A DNA stretch of 64,000 bases from contig NZ_RCIZ01000007.1 of the NCBI RefSeq assembly GCF_003666685.1, positions 62,001 to 126,000 on the forward strand, read 5' to 3'. A program made the position numbers and the translations under genes. This DNA is from Mesorhizobium sp. YM1C-6-2 (GTDB taxonomy: Bacteria > Pseudomonadota > Alphaproteobacteria > Rhizobiales > Rhizobiaceae). The notes under the pieces were generated by a model. That model did no database searches, was not told the DNA's origin, and saw nothing but the letters and a program-made list of their open reading frames with translations. Below, piece after piece: positions 27,772-36,874 of the stretch (position 1 is the first letter of the stretch; every line of letters begins with the position of its first letter).

Positions 27772-28413
27772 TCAGGGCGACGGCAGGCCCGGGTCGCTCT
27801 TGCGCAGAGACGGCCAATCCGAGAACGCGGTCCACCATTCCGCCAGCTTGGGATGGCGGCTGAGTTCGGCGTTGCCCTCCTCCGCGGCGGTGAAATAGGC
27901 GATCATCGCGCCGAGATGCAGGTCGGCAAGCGACAGGGCGTCGCCTACGAGGAAACGCCCGCCGGTCGCCAGACCGTCCAGCGCAGCGAGCACGCGGGCC
28001 GATGTCTCGACACCTTCCGCGATCGTCGCCTCATCTCCCGTCCCGCCTGAAGCCGGCCTGAACACGCGTTGCGCGAAGACTTGCCGAACCATAGGCCAGT
28101 AGCCGTAGGAATCCGCGACGGCGATGATCTGGTTCATGCGCGCCCGTTTTTCCGGCTCGACGGGCTGAAGCAAGATGCCAGCGAAGGCCTCATCGATGTA
28201 ACGGGTGATCGCCGTCGTCTCGTAGAGCACGAAGCCGTCATGAACCAGCGTCGGCACGCGGCCGAAGGGATTAAGCGCGAGATAAGCGTCGGGGATTGGC
28301 TCGTCGAAGGGATCGACCTCGACATGGGTCCAGTCGAGATCCTTCTCGATCAGCGTCATCGCGGCGATGCGCAGATAGACGCTGTAGCGATAGCCGTGCA
28401 GTTCGAGGATCAT
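27772..28413 (-). CDS. Glutathione S-transferase family protein
   Basis: A 213-residue protein with an N-terminal thioredoxin-like GST domain (YSVYLRIAAMTLIEKDL at the active-site strand, LNPFGRVPTLVHDG with cis-Pro, LYETTAITRYIDE for the gamma-glutamyl site). An all-helical C-terminal domain carries the N-capping motif SLADLHLGAM. It could detoxify electrophiles; the substrate is unknown. ATG at 28413 lies five bases after the end of hpt, on the same strand. Confidence 0.88.
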   Translation of the reverse strand: MILELHGYRYSVYLRIAAMTLIEKDLDWTHVEVDPFDEPIPDAYLALNPFGRVPTLVHDGFVLYETTAITRYIDEAFAGILLQPVEPEKRARMNQIIAVADSYGYWPMVRQVFAQRVFRPASGGTGDEATIAEGVETSARVLAALDGLATGGRFLVGDALSLADLHLGAMIAYFTAAEEGNAELSRHPKLAEWWTAFSDWPSLRKSDPGLPSP

Positions 28414-28418
28414 GCTCC

Positions 28419-28961
28419 TCAGGCGTCGCCCTTGACGATGCCGACGAAGGGCAGCTCGCGGAAGGCATGCGCCACGTCCATACCGTAGCCGACGACGAAG
28501 TAGTCCGGGCACTGGAAGCCGACATAATCGGCGTCGAGGGTCGTCTGGCGGCGCATGTACTTGTCAAGCAGCACGGCGATCGAGCAGCTTTTGGCGCCGC
28601 GCGACAGCATCAGCTCGCGCGTGAACTTCAGCGTCTTGCCCGATTCCAGTATGTCGTCGATCAGGAGCACGTCGCGGCCTGCGACCTCATTGTCGATGTC
28701 GCGCAGCACCCGCACCTCGCCGCTGCTCGTGCCTGCGCCATAGCTGGAGATGAAGATGAACTCGACCTCCGGCGACAGGCCGACATCGTGCATGGCGCGA
28801 ATGAGGTCTGCAGCGAAGATGAAGGAACCCTTGAGGATCGAGATGACCAGCAGGTCGTGATAGTCCTTGCCGGCGATCTCCTTGGCGAGTTCCAGATTGC
28901 GCCGCGCGATGGCTGATGCGGAGAACAGGACCTCGATCTCCTTGCCCCTGACAACCGGCAT
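28419..28961 (-). CDS. hpt: Hypoxanthine phosphoribosyltransferase
   Basis: A 180-residue purine salvage enzyme converting hypoxanthine and guanine to IMP and GMP. The PRPP-binding loop is at about 98-110 (VLLIDDILESGKT), the flexible-loop serine-tyrosine pair is in ISSYGAGTSS, the pyrophosphate loop is SILKGSFIFA, and the C-terminal purine-contact segment is DYVGFQCPDYFVVGYGMD. The neighbours are a GST gene downstream and a DUF3426-like gene 10 bases upstream. Confidence 0.95.
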   Translation of the reverse strand: MPVVRGKEIEVLFSASAIARRNLELAKEIAGKDYHDLLVISILKGSFIFAADLIRAMHDVGLSPEVEFIFISSYGAGTSSGEVRVLRDIDNEVAGRDVLLIDDILESGKTLKFTRELMLSRGAKSCSIAVLLDKYMRRQTTLDADYVGFQCPDYFVVGYGMDVAHAFRELPFVGIVKGDA

Positions 28962-28971
28962 TGATGCACTC

Positions 28972-29634
28972 CTACTCCGCGAAGGCGACCGAAACGGTCT
29001 TCACTCCGTTCTTAGGGACATCGAGACGGCTGGAAAAGGCGAATGTTTCGCCGGGCGACAAAGGACGGCCCGATGTCCCCAGCCTGTAGCGGGTGATGAT
29101 GCCGTCATTGCCGGTGACGGCTATCTCCAGCGCGGGCAGATGCTCCGTCGCCGTGCCGTCATTCGCCGCCTCGCCATCGACGAGCAGGATGGCCTTCGCC
29201 CCGGACGTGTCGACGCGGGACGTGACGCCGGAGATGCGCAGCGCGCTTCGCGGCGCCTCGGTTGCCGCGAACTGACCGCCGCGCACCAGCGTGTAGCCAC
29301 CGGAAACCCAGAAGGAGGCGAGCACGAGGCCGAGGCCCACCGTCCAGAAGAGCGGCCCGCCACGGGCAGGTTTCCGGGGCGCGGCTGATGGTTCCGGCCG
29401 GCGCAGCATGTCCATGCCGCCGGCTGGCGGGGCGGCCGATCCGATAGACGGCGCCGGCTCCTGCGATTTCAGGCTTTCGGAGGATTTCGATTCGGCACGC
29501 GGCGGCTCGGAAGGAAGGCTTATGTATTCGGCGTCGATGACGTCGCCGGCCGGCGACGCGCTGCCGGCCGCACCTTCCGGCGAGTCGGTCATGATTTCGC
29601 CCGAAACGGCGCGTGGCTTCGACCCGTCAGCCAT
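28972..29634 (-). CDS. DUF3426-like membrane protein lacking a zinc ribbon
   Basis: A 220-residue protein. The first ~85 residues are disordered and rich in Ser, Pro, Glu and Ala. One membrane helix follows at about 92-115, then a beta-sandwich-like C-terminal domain (LRISGVTSRVD..., LPALEIAVTG, LSPGETFAF). The C-terminal pattern resembles DUF3426 proteins, which normally begin with an MJ0042 CxxC zinc ribbon; no such cysteines occur here. It faces ftsE across a 185-base intergenic region with a CtrA box. The family assignment is tentative. Confidence 0.7.
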   Translation of the reverse strand: MADGSKPRAVSGEIMTDSPEGAAGSASPAGDVIDAEYISLPSEPPRAESKSSESLKSQEPAPSIGSAAPPAGGMDMLRRPEPSAAPRKPARGGPLFWTVGLGLVLASFWVSGGYTLVRGGQFAATEAPRSALRISGVTSRVDTSGAKAILLVDGEAANDGTATEHLPALEIAVTGNDGIITRYRLGTSGRPLSPGETFAFSSRLDVPKNGVKTVSVAFAE

Positions 29635-29723
29635 CAGCCGGCCATCCTTTCGAACCCCGAGTCATCTGCAGGTAGACCGAAATGGTTAACGCTTCGCGAC
29701 CAACCCGTCTCCAAGGCCCAAAA

Positions 29724-29739
29724 TTAACCGATGATTAAC
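29724..29739. promoter_or_regulatory. CtrA-binding box upstream of ftsEX
   Basis: The site TTAACCGATGATTAAC is a perfect match to the CtrA consensus TTAA-N7-TTAA(C): TTAA at 29724-29727 and 29735-29738. It lies 81 bases before the TTG start of ftsE and 90 bases before the divergent gene at 29634. CtrA is the master cell-cycle regulator of alphaproteobacteria. Confidence 0.75.
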
Positions 29740-29819
29740 CATACGGGACCAATGGTCGATCCTAGCCGAACGGCCGAAATCATGAAATTGGCGAAGCCGC
29801 AATCGAGGTTATCCAGCAC

Positions 29820-30479
29820 TTGATCCGCTTTGAAAATGTCGGGCTGCGGTATGGGATGGGCGCGGAAATCCTGCGCGACCTGTCCTTCGACATACCCGCG
29901 CGCTCGTTTCAGTTCCTGAGCGGACCGTCGGGGGCCGGCAAGACGACGCTGCTGCGCCTCCTCTTCCTGTCGCTGAAGCCGACACGCGGCCTCATTTCGG
30001 TGTTCGGCAAGGACCGCGCGCGGATCAGCCGGCGCGAACTGCCCTACATCCGCAGACGCATCGGCGTCGTGTTCCAGGACTTCCGCCTGCTCGACCACAT
30101 GACGACCTACGAGAACGTGGCCCTGCCCCTGCGCGTGCGCGGGCGGGAGGAGGCGAGCTACAGGAACGACGTGACCGAGCTTCTCAAATGGGTGGGGCTC
30201 GGCGAGCGCATGCATGTGCTGCCGCCGGTGCTGTCGGGCGGCGAGAAGCAGCGCGCGGCAATCGCGCGCGCCCTGATCGAACAGCCGGAGATCCTGCTTG
30301 CCGATGAGCCGACCGGCAACGTCGACCCGCCGCTGGCGCGCCGGCTCTTGCGACTCTTCATCGAGCTCAACCGGCTGGGTACGGCGGTGGTGATCGCCAC
30401 CCACGATCTCGGCCTCATGGAACAGGTCGACGCCAGGCGCATGATTCTGTCCGGCGGAAGGCTCGATATCTATGACTGA
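29820..30479 (+). CDS. ftsE: Cell division ATP-binding protein FtsE
   Basis: A 219-residue ABC ATPase. Walker A is GPSGAGKT at about 35-42, the Q-loop is in VVFQDFRLL, the signature LSGGEKQRAAIARAL, Walker B ILLADEPTGNVD and the switch His in VIATHD. With FtsX it controls septal peptidoglycan hydrolases. The start is a TTG at 29820, needed to keep the universally conserved IRFENVGLRYG N-terminus; no ATG or GTG is available in frame close by. It overlaps ftsX by eight bases. Confidence 0.95.
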   Translation: MIRFENVGLRYGMGAEILRDLSFDIPARSFQFLSGPSGAGKTTLLRLLFLSLKPTRGLISVFGKDRARISRRELPYIRRRIGVVFQDFRLLDHMTTYENVALPLRVRGREEASYRNDVTELLKWVGLGERMHVLPPVLSGGEKQRAAIARALIEQPEILLADEPTGNVDPPLARRLLRLFIELNRLGTAVVIATHDLGLMEQVDARRMILSGGRLDIYD

Positions 30480-31461
30480 GACGGTTTCCGGCGCGAGCTT
30501 CACCGAAGACGGCATCGCCGACGAGGCCGACACGCTGCCGCGTGCCCAGCGCCGCACGGCGCCGATCGTGCCGGCGCAGAACGTCGCCGGACGGGCCCTG
30601 GTGTCGGTCATCGCCATCATGACCTTCCTGTCCTGCCTGACGCTCGGCGCCGTCACGCTGGTGCGCGATACGGCTTCCATGTGGGAAAGCCAGATCTCGC
30701 GCGAGGCGACGATCCAGATCAAGCCGGGTGAGGGCCTGGACATGGAAGCCGCGCTCGAGCGCGCCGCCGAGATCGCCAGCGGCTTCCCGGGCATCACCGG
30801 CACGCGCATCGTCGACCGCGAAGCGACCGCCAGGCTGCTGGCGCCCTGGCTGGGCAGCGGCCTCAACATCGACGAGCTGCCGGTTCCCAGGCTGGTGATC
30901 GTGACCATCAACGAAGACTACCCGCCGAATTTCGCGCGGCTGCGCGAGACGATCACGGCCGAGGTGCCGCAGGCCTCGCTCGACGACCACCGCACCTGGG
31001 TCGACCGGCTGGTGACCATGGCGCGCACCACGGTGACGATCGGCATTGCGGCGCTTGCGCTGATGCTGACGGCGACGGTGCTGTCGGTGGTGTTCGCGAC
31101 GCGCGGCGCCATGGCCGGCAACGGCCACATCATCGAGGTGCTGCATTTCGTCGGCGCCGAGGCGCGCTTCATAGCGAAAGAATTCCGGCGGCATTTTCTG
31201 GTCACCGGCATGAAGGGGGCGGCGGGTGGCGGCATCGCCGCCATCGTGGTCTTCATCGTGGTGTCCTTCTGGTCGGCGCGCAACCTGGCGACGCCTCAGG
31301 CCGACCAGGCGACGGCGCTGTTCGGCAATTTCGCCATCGGGGCAAGCGGCTATGCCGGCGTGGCGCTGATCGTGCTCCTGGTCGGCGTGCTGACCGCGGC
31401 CACCTCGCACGTCACCGTCGTCGCCTATCTGACAGACATCGAGACCCGCCAGACGGATTAG
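30472..31461 (+). CDS. ftsX: Cell division permease FtsX
   Basis: A 329-residue permease with the FtsX topology: a cytoplasmic N-terminus of ~40 residues, helix 1 at about 45-65, an extracytoplasmic domain to about 175, then three helices (about 185-210, 240-265, 290-315) with the conserved EVLHFVGAEARFIAKEFRRHF coupling loop between helices 2 and 3. The start lies inside the end of ftsE, so the subunits are translationally coupled. Confidence 0.94.
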   Translation: MTETVSGASFTEDGIADEADTLPRAQRRTAPIVPAQNVAGRALVSVIAIMTFLSCLTLGAVTLVRDTASMWESQISREATIQIKPGEGLDMEAALERAAEIASGFPGITGTRIVDREATARLLAPWLGSGLNIDELPVPRLVIVTINEDYPPNFARLRETITAEVPQASLDDHRTWVDRLVTMARTTVTIGIAALALMLTATVLSVVFATRGAMAGNGHIIEVLHFVGAEARFIAKEFRRHFLVTGMKGAAGGGIAAIVVFIVVSFWSARNLATPQADQATALFGNFAIGASGYAGVALIVLLVGVLTAATSHVTVVAYLTDIETRQTD

Positions 31462-31541
31462 CGAGCGATGTTCGATCTGCCCGATTGCGCCATGGATAAC
31501 CGGACGATGCTCCTACACATCGCCGCAATTCGGCGCTACTC

Positions 31542-32276
31542 ATGCTGGCGATGAAGGGACATCATCTCGACGAAGCGTCCGGCGCGGGGCCCGGGCGCGG
31601 CTTTGAGGCGTCCGCGCGGAAGCGTCGGCTGCCCGGTTCCCTGCGCGCGGCCGGCTTCGCGATCCTCGGCATGGTCCTGGTGTTCGTCGGCGGCTTCGCG
31701 CTCTTCGCCACCCATGTCAGTCGGCTGTCGACGCCCGAGGACCCTCCCGTGGCAGACGCCATCATCGTGCTGACGGGTGGCCAGGCGCGGCTCGACGCGG
31801 CGATCGGGCTGCTGAAGCTCGGCAAGGGCGAGCGGCTGCTGATCAGCGGCGTGCATCCCTCGACGAGCAGCGGGATGCTGCAGGCGGCGACGGGCGGCGA
31901 CAAGGCGCTGTTCTCCTGCTGCGTGGACATCGACCGGGCCGCGCTCGACACCGTCGGCAATGCCGAGGAGAGCGTCAAATGGGTGCGCACGCACGCCTAC
32001 GGCCGGGTGATCCTCGTCACCAACAACTACCACATGCCGCGCAGCCTGCTGGAGTTGGGCAGATTGCTCGACAGGGAGGAGTTAGAGCCCTACCCCGTCG
32101 TCAACGCCAACCTCGAGAATGGCGGCTGGATGGTGAGGCCGGACGCGCTTCGCGTGCTGTTCACCGAATACAACAAGTACCTCGTGGCGCTGGCGCGCGG
32201 CGTGGTGCCATCTCATCCAGCCGACAGCGTCCCGGTGATCAACGCTTCCGCGGCCGCGCAATCCCAACAGAATTAG
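31542..32276 (+). CDS. YdcF/DUF218 family protein
   Basis: A 244-residue protein with a membrane helix at about 35-57 and a DUF218 domain: ADAIIVLTGGQARLDAAIGLLKLG, then the LLISGVHP strand and VTNNYHMPRSLLEL motif. The family (YdcF, SanA, ElyC) has roles in envelope or peptidoglycan-precursor metabolism that are partly understood. It follows ftsX after 80 bases and precedes plsC by 78, on the same strand. The first ~30 residues are disordered, so the start is uncertain. Confidence 0.85.
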   Translation: MLAMKGHHLDEASGAGPGRGFEASARKRRLPGSLRAAGFAILGMVLVFVGGFALFATHVSRLSTPEDPPVADAIIVLTGGQARLDAAIGLLKLGKGERLLISGVHPSTSSGMLQAATGGDKALFSCCVDIDRAALDTVGNAEESVKWVRTHAYGRVILVTNNYHMPRSLLELGRLLDREELEPYPVVNANLENGGWMVRPDALRVLFTEYNKYLVALARGVVPSHPADSVPVINASAAAQSQQN

Positions 32277-32354
32277 ACGGCGCGGCTGAACGGCGTTTCC
32301 CTTTGCGCGCGACTGGTGTAACCAACAGCCGCTTCATCACCGGGCTCCGCGCGC

Positions 32355-33158
32355 ATGCTCTACATCCGTTCGCTGGCGTTCAATTTCGTCTTCTACGTCA
32401 GCCTGATCGTCCAGATGATCGTCTGGAGCCCGCTTTATTTCCTGTCGCCGCGCCACAAGGCTTGGTTCGTACCGAAGTTCTGGGCGCGCAGCAGCCTGTG
32501 GCTGCACGCGAACATCGCAGGCACTAGGAACAGGATAACGGGCACGGAGAACCTGCCGGAAGGCTCCTTCATCCTGGCGCCGAAGCACCAGTCCTTCTGG
32601 GACGCGATCGCCTTCTTTCCCTATCTCGACGACCCGATCTATATCCTCAAGCGCGAGCTGACCTGGATACCCTTTTTCGGCTGGTACATCCTGAAGATGC
32701 GCATGATCCCGGTCGATCGCGGCAGCCGCGCCAGGGCTTTGAAGGCGGTGGTGGCGGCGACCAAGGAAGAGCTGGAGCGCAATCCGCGCCAGCTGATCAT
32801 CTATCCCGAGGGCACGCGGCGCGCGCCGGGCGACGAGCCTGCCTACAAATACGGCATCGTCGAGCTCTATGCGCAGCTCGGCCTGCCGGTGGTGCCGGTG
32901 GCGCATGTCGCCGGCCTCTACTGGCCGCGCCGGAAATTCCTGCGCTATCCAGGCACCATCCACGCCCGTTTCCTGCCGCCGATCCCGCCAGGGCTCGGCA
33001 AGGACGAGTTCATGCGGCGACTGATATCGGAGACGGAGGCCGGCTGCGACGAGCTTCTGGTCGAGGCAGCACGAACCGACAGTCCGCCGCTTCCGCCGAC
33101 GGCAGTGAAAAGGCTGCGGGAGCTCGGCGCATTGCCGTCCGAGCCCCTGAGCAGTTAG
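32355..33158 (+). CDS. plsC: 1-acyl-sn-glycerol-3-phosphate acyltransferase
   Basis: A 267-residue PlsC-family enzyme that makes phosphatidic acid. Motif I HxxxxD is H78-D83 (KHQSFWD), motif III is YPEGTRR near residue 153, and an N-terminal membrane helix lies at about 8-30. VPVAHVAGLYWPR is motif IV-like. It is read in the same direction as ftsEX and ydcF. Convergent with the aldo/keto reductase gene. Confidence 0.92.
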   Translation: MLYIRSLAFNFVFYVSLIVQMIVWSPLYFLSPRHKAWFVPKFWARSSLWLHANIAGTRNRITGTENLPEGSFILAPKHQSFWDAIAFFPYLDDPIYILKRELTWIPFFGWYILKMRMIPVDRGSRARALKAVVAATKEELERNPRQLIIYPEGTRRAPGDEPAYKYGIVELYAQLGLPVVPVAHVAGLYWPRRKFLRYPGTIHARFLPPIPPGLGKDEFMRRLISETEAGCDELLVEAARTDSPPLPPTAVKRLRELGALPSEPLSS

Positions 33159-33194
33159 CGGAAAAACGGAACCTCTCTAAGCAATGCCGCGAAG

Positions 33195-34166
33195 CTACGC
33201 GCTGGCTTGATCGAGGTCCCTGATGTCGGCGGCCTTGAGCTGCAGCGATGCCGCCCGGATCAGGCTGTCGGTCTGCTCGACGGACGTGGCGCTGGCGATC
33301 GGCGCAGTGACGCCGGGGCGTGCGATGACCCAGGCGAGCGCAACTTCCGCCTGCGTCGCCCCGTGACGCGCGGACACCGCGTCGAGCGCGGCGAGGATAC
33401 GCTTTCCCCGCGCGTCCAGATAATTGCCAATGCCGCCGCCGCGCGGACTTTTGCCGAGATCGGCCTCGCTGCGATACTTGCCGGACAGGAAGCCCTTGGC
33501 GAGAGAGAAGTATGTGATGACGCCGATCTCCTCCCTGACGCAAAGGTCGCGCAAGGCTCCGTCGAAGCTCGACCGGTCGTAGAGATTGTATTCGGGCTGA
33601 AGCACCTCGTAGCGCGGCAGTTTTCTCTGGCTCGCCACCTTGAGCGCCGCTTCGAGGCGGCCGGCATCGAGGTTGGAGGCGCCGCACCAGCGGATCTTTC
33701 CCTGCTCGATCAGCCGCTGATAGGCACCGAGCGTTTCGTCATAGGGCACGGTGTCGTCCGCCCAATGCGAGAGGTAGAGGTCGATAGCGTCGACCTGCAG
33801 GCGTTTCAGCGAATCCTCGACGGCCCGGGCGATGTAGGCGGCCGAAAGGTCCTTCTTGCCCTGCCCCATGTCTGAGCCCACCTTGGTGATGACGACGACA
33901 CGGTCGCGGTTTTTCCGGCTCTTCATCCATTTGCCGATGATGGTCTCCGATTCGCCGCCCTTGTTGCCGTCGACCCAGCGCGAATACGAATCTGCGGTGT
34001 CGATGGCATTCAGCCCGGCATCGAGGAAACGGTCGAGAATGTCGAACGAGGTCTTCTCGTCGGCGGTCCAGCCGAACACGTTACCGCCCAGCACCAGCGG
34101 AGCGATATCGAGGTCGGTTCTACCCAGGCGGCGTTTCTGCAAGGCACTTCTCCGTAGTCTGTCCAA
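33195..34166 (-). CDS. Aldo/keto reductase
   Basis: A 323-residue NADPH-dependent aldo/keto reductase with the tetrad Asp and Tyr in NAIDTADSYSRW, Lys in VVVITKVG and His in YLSHWAD. The C-terminal cofactor region IARPGVTAPIASATSVEQ is also present. It is closest to the YajO/YghZ-like group. The ATG at 34166 gives eight extra residues; a TTG at 34142 (LQKRRLGRTDL) may be the true start. The substrate is unknown. Confidence 0.9.
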   Translation of the reverse strand: MDRLRRSALQKRRLGRTDLDIAPLVLGGNVFGWTADEKTSFDILDRFLDAGLNAIDTADSYSRWVDGNKGGESETIIGKWMKSRKNRDRVVVITKVGSDMGQGKKDLSAAYIARAVEDSLKRLQVDAIDLYLSHWADDTVPYDETLGAYQRLIEQGKIRWCGASNLDAGRLEAALKVASQRKLPRYEVLQPEYNLYDRSSFDGALRDLCVREEIGVITYFSLAKGFLSGKYRSEADLGKSPRGGGIGNYLDARGKRILAALDAVSARHGATQAEVALAWVIARPGVTAPIASATSVEQTDSLIRAASLQLKAADIRDLDQASA

Positions 34167-34262
34167 CCGGCCGACATGCGGCCGGCGGCACCCTAGTCCG
34201 CGGCCCTGCCGAGTTCAAATCACGCGCCTGAACAATCCACTCGCCAGAAAGTGACTTGCCTG

Positions 34263-34778
34263 TCACGAGACGAGCCGGCCGACCTCTTCCAGCCAGTGGT
34301 CGCGAATCCCGAGCGCCTTCAGGTGGGCGACGGTGTTGAGCACATATTCCTCGTTGGGACCGGCCTGGCCGACCGCGCCGGACACGATTCTTGCCGCCGC
34401 AACTTCGTCGAGGCTTCCGGCATACTGCTCATGCGTCCGGTCGACGACATAGGCGACGGCGACCGCGCTCTCGCCGCTTTCCAGCCTGATCGGCAGCATG
34501 CGCTCGAGATAGACGCTGGTGATGAGTTCGCGGTCGCGCAGATAGGCGAGCGCCTCGTCGCGCAGTTCATGCGGCACGCGGAAGGCCATGCCGACGCAAG
34601 ATCCGCCCCGATCGAGCCCGAGCACCAGGCCCGGTCTGTCACGCGTGCCGCGATAGATGTGGGACGTGACGCAGAGCGAACGGCGGAACCCGTGCAGGCG
34701 CGCGCGCTGCGTCTGCGTATGCGCGAAGCCCGGGCGCCACATCAGCGAGCCATAGCCAAAAACCCAAAAATCGCCCAT
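34263..34778 (-). CDS. ChaC-like gamma-glutamylcyclotransferase
   Basis: A 171-residue protein opening with the family motif FGYGSLMW (about residues 6-13), followed by RLHGFRRSLCV and, near residue 80, the YLRDRELITSVY segment with the conserved Glu used in catalysis. ChaC enzymes split glutathione into 5-oxoproline and Cys-Gly. It is divergent from the DUF2125 gene with 109 bases between starts. Confidence 0.9.
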   Translation of the reverse strand: MGDFWVFGYGSLMWRPGFAHTQTQRARLHGFRRSLCVTSHIYRGTRDRPGLVLGLDRGGSCVGMAFRVPHELRDEALAYLRDRELITSVYLERMLPIRLESGESAVAVAYVVDRTHEQYAGSLDEVAAARIVSGAVGQAGPNEEYVLNTVAHLKALGIRDHWLEEVGRLVS

Positions 34779-34887
34779 ATCGCCAAGCCAATGTCTGTTG
34801 CGCCACGATGGCGCAGAGGAAACGACTAGCGCATGATCGCCGAAAGGTTGAGGCCTTTCGCGTTGGAACGGGGCGACAGGGGGAACA

Positions 34888-35871
34888 ATGACGGCGACAG
34901 ATCGAAAGCCACCGAACTACGGCCGGCGCATCCTGTGGCTTGGCGTCTTCGTCGTCGTCCTGTTCGGCGGCTACAGCGCCGGCTGGTTCTATCTCGCTGA
35001 CCGGCTGGTGACAAACGCCAGGGCGGCGATCGCCGAGGCCAATCGGGACGGCGTGACGGTCGAATGCGACAATCCGATCGCGCGCGGCTTTCCGTTCCGG
35101 CTCGGCGTCTATTGCGACCGCATCGCCTATGCCAATGCCGTGGAGGCGCTTGGCCTGACCGCTGGAAACCTGAGAACGGCCGGACAAATCTATGATCCGA
35201 CGCGTTTTATCGCTGAGCTCGACGGGCCGGCGACGGTCGCGACGCCGCGCAACGGCATGCTCAATCTCGACTGGGAAAAGCTGCGCGCCAGCGTGCGCTG
35301 GGCAAGGCCGCTGCCCGAGCGCGTGTCGCTCGAAGGGGGAGGGCTCGCGGCGACCACCGCGACGGGTACGCCGCTTGCCACCATCGGCGCCTTCGAGGCG
35401 CATATGCGCCCCAACGGCCAGGATTTGGACCTGGCGAGCAGCTTCGAAGACCTCGCCCTCGACCCGGCGCTGGTGGAGGGGCGTACCCTGCCGGCCCTGT
35501 CGGGCCAGTCGGACCTCACGATCAACGGCGGCGCCGACCTGCGCAGCGTCCGCCTGGAGAACCTGCGGGGCCGCTCGGGCACGATCCGCAACGCCGAATT
35601 GTCGGTCGACGGAAAGTCGGGGGTTACCGTCAACGGCACGTTCTCGTTCAGCGAGGACGGACTTCTCGATGCCGACCTGAAGCTGACGGTGCGCGATCCC
35701 AACGGCCTGTCCGCCGTCCTGTCGAAAGCTTTCCCGGAGAAACGCAGGGAGATACGCAACGTGACGTCGGCGCTCACCTTCATGGGCAACGATCCAACGC
35801 TGCCGCTGCTGATCGAACGCGGCGAGGCAAGGCTCGCCTTCTTCACGATCGCCGAGATACCGCCGATCTGA
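34888..35871 (+). CDS. DUF2125 domain-containing protein
   Basis: A 327-residue protein with one N-terminal membrane anchor (about residues 14-36) and an extracytoplasmic DUF2125 domain. The CDNPIARGFPFRLGVYCDRIAY motif near residue 63 is the family hallmark, with two cysteines that could form a disulfide. Function is unknown; it resembles AsmA-like beta-rich envelope proteins. ATG at 34888 was chosen for the positive-then-hydrophobic N-terminus. Confidence 0.88.
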   Translation: MTATDRKPPNYGRRILWLGVFVVVLFGGYSAGWFYLADRLVTNARAAIAEANRDGVTVECDNPIARGFPFRLGVYCDRIAYANAVEALGLTAGNLRTAGQIYDPTRFIAELDGPATVATPRNGMLNLDWEKLRASVRWARPLPERVSLEGGGLAATTATGTPLATIGAFEAHMRPNGQDLDLASSFEDLALDPALVEGRTLPALSGQSDLTINGGADLRSVRLENLRGRSGTIRNAELSVDGKSGVTVNGTFSFSEDGLLDADLKLTVRDPNGLSAVLSKAFPEKRREIRNVTSALTFMGNDPTLPLLIERGEARLAFFTIAEIPPI

Positions 35872-35937
35872 GCGGTTCCAGATAGGGCGTCCTGCAAGGC
35901 CCCGTCGGCGGCGAGCCCTGAAGAATACCCGGCGAAG

Positions 35938-36870
35938 CTAGCTCTTCGGGTGCTCGACGGCCTGGCGGCCAAAGTCGGGCGCGTCGATGTCCTGGCCGGC
36001 CTCGATGATCGAGCGGCGGACCGCCCGCGTACGGGTGAAGAGGTCGAACAGCTTGTCCCCCTCCCCCCAGCGGATCGCCCGCTGCAGCGATGCCAGGTCT
36101 TCGGAAAAACGCGCCAGCATCTCGAGGATGGCGTCCTTGTTGTGCAGGCAGACGTCGCGCCACATGGTCGGGTCCGAAGCCGCCAGACGGGTGAAATCGC
36201 GGAAACCCGAGGCGGAATATTTGATCACCTCGGACTTGGTCACCGTCTCCAGATCGTCCGCCGTGCCGACGATGTTGTAGGCGATGATGTGCGGCAGGTG
36301 AGAGACGATGGCGAGCGTCCTGTCATGATGCTCGGCGTCCATAGTGTCGATGTTGGAGCCGCAGCGCCGCCAGAACTCGGACAGCTTTTCCAGCGCGGCC
36401 GGATCGGTGCCGGGCAGCGGCGTGAAGATGCACCAGCGATTTTCGAAAAGTTCGGCAAAGCCCGCATCCGGGCCGGACTTCTCGGTGCCGGCCAGCGGAT
36501 GGCCTGGGATGAAATGCACGCCTTCCGGCACGTGCGGCTGCATCTGTGCAATCACCGAAGACTTGGTCGAGCCGACGTCGGTGAGGATCGCGCCCTTTTT
36601 CAAGGCGGGTGCGATCTCCTTCGCCACCGCCTCCGACGAGCCTACCGGCACGGAGACGATGACCAGGTCGGCATCCTTCACCGCCTCCGCCGCATCGGTG
36701 GTGTAGCTGTCGCCCAGTGCCAGTTCCCCGGCGCGGGCCAGCGTCTCCTCGCTGCGCGTGGAGATGGCGATGTGACGGGCGATGTTCTCGCGGCGCACGA
36801 CACGGGCGAGCGACGAGCCGATGAGGCCGATGCCGACCAGCGCGATTCTGTCGAAGAGAGGTTCGGCCAT
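35938..36870 (-). CDS. tyrC: Prephenate/arogenate dehydrogenase
   Basis: A 310-residue NAD-dependent enzyme of tyrosine synthesis. The nucleotide motif is GIGLIGSS at about 13-20, followed by DVGSTKSSVI and the substrate-binding HFIPGHPLAGTEKSGPDAG block with catalytic His. A helical dimer domain with SHLPHIIAYNIV follows. It lies four bases downstream of hisC, a pairing known from many rhizobia and consistent with HisC also serving as aromatic aminotransferase. Confidence 0.93.
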   Translation of the reverse strand: MAEPLFDRIALVGIGLIGSSLARVVRRENIARHIAISTRSEETLARAGELALGDSYTTDAAEAVKDADLVIVSVPVGSSEAVAKEIAPALKKGAILTDVGSTKSSVIAQMQPHVPEGVHFIPGHPLAGTEKSGPDAGFAELFENRWCIFTPLPGTDPAALEKLSEFWRRCGSNIDTMDAEHHDRTLAIVSHLPHIIAYNIVGTADDLETVTKSEVIKYSASGFRDFTRLAASDPTMWRDVCLHNKDAILEMLARFSEDLASLQRAIRWGEGDKLFDLFTRTRAVRRSIIEAGQDIDAPDFGRQAVEHPKS

Positions 36871-36874
36871 GACG

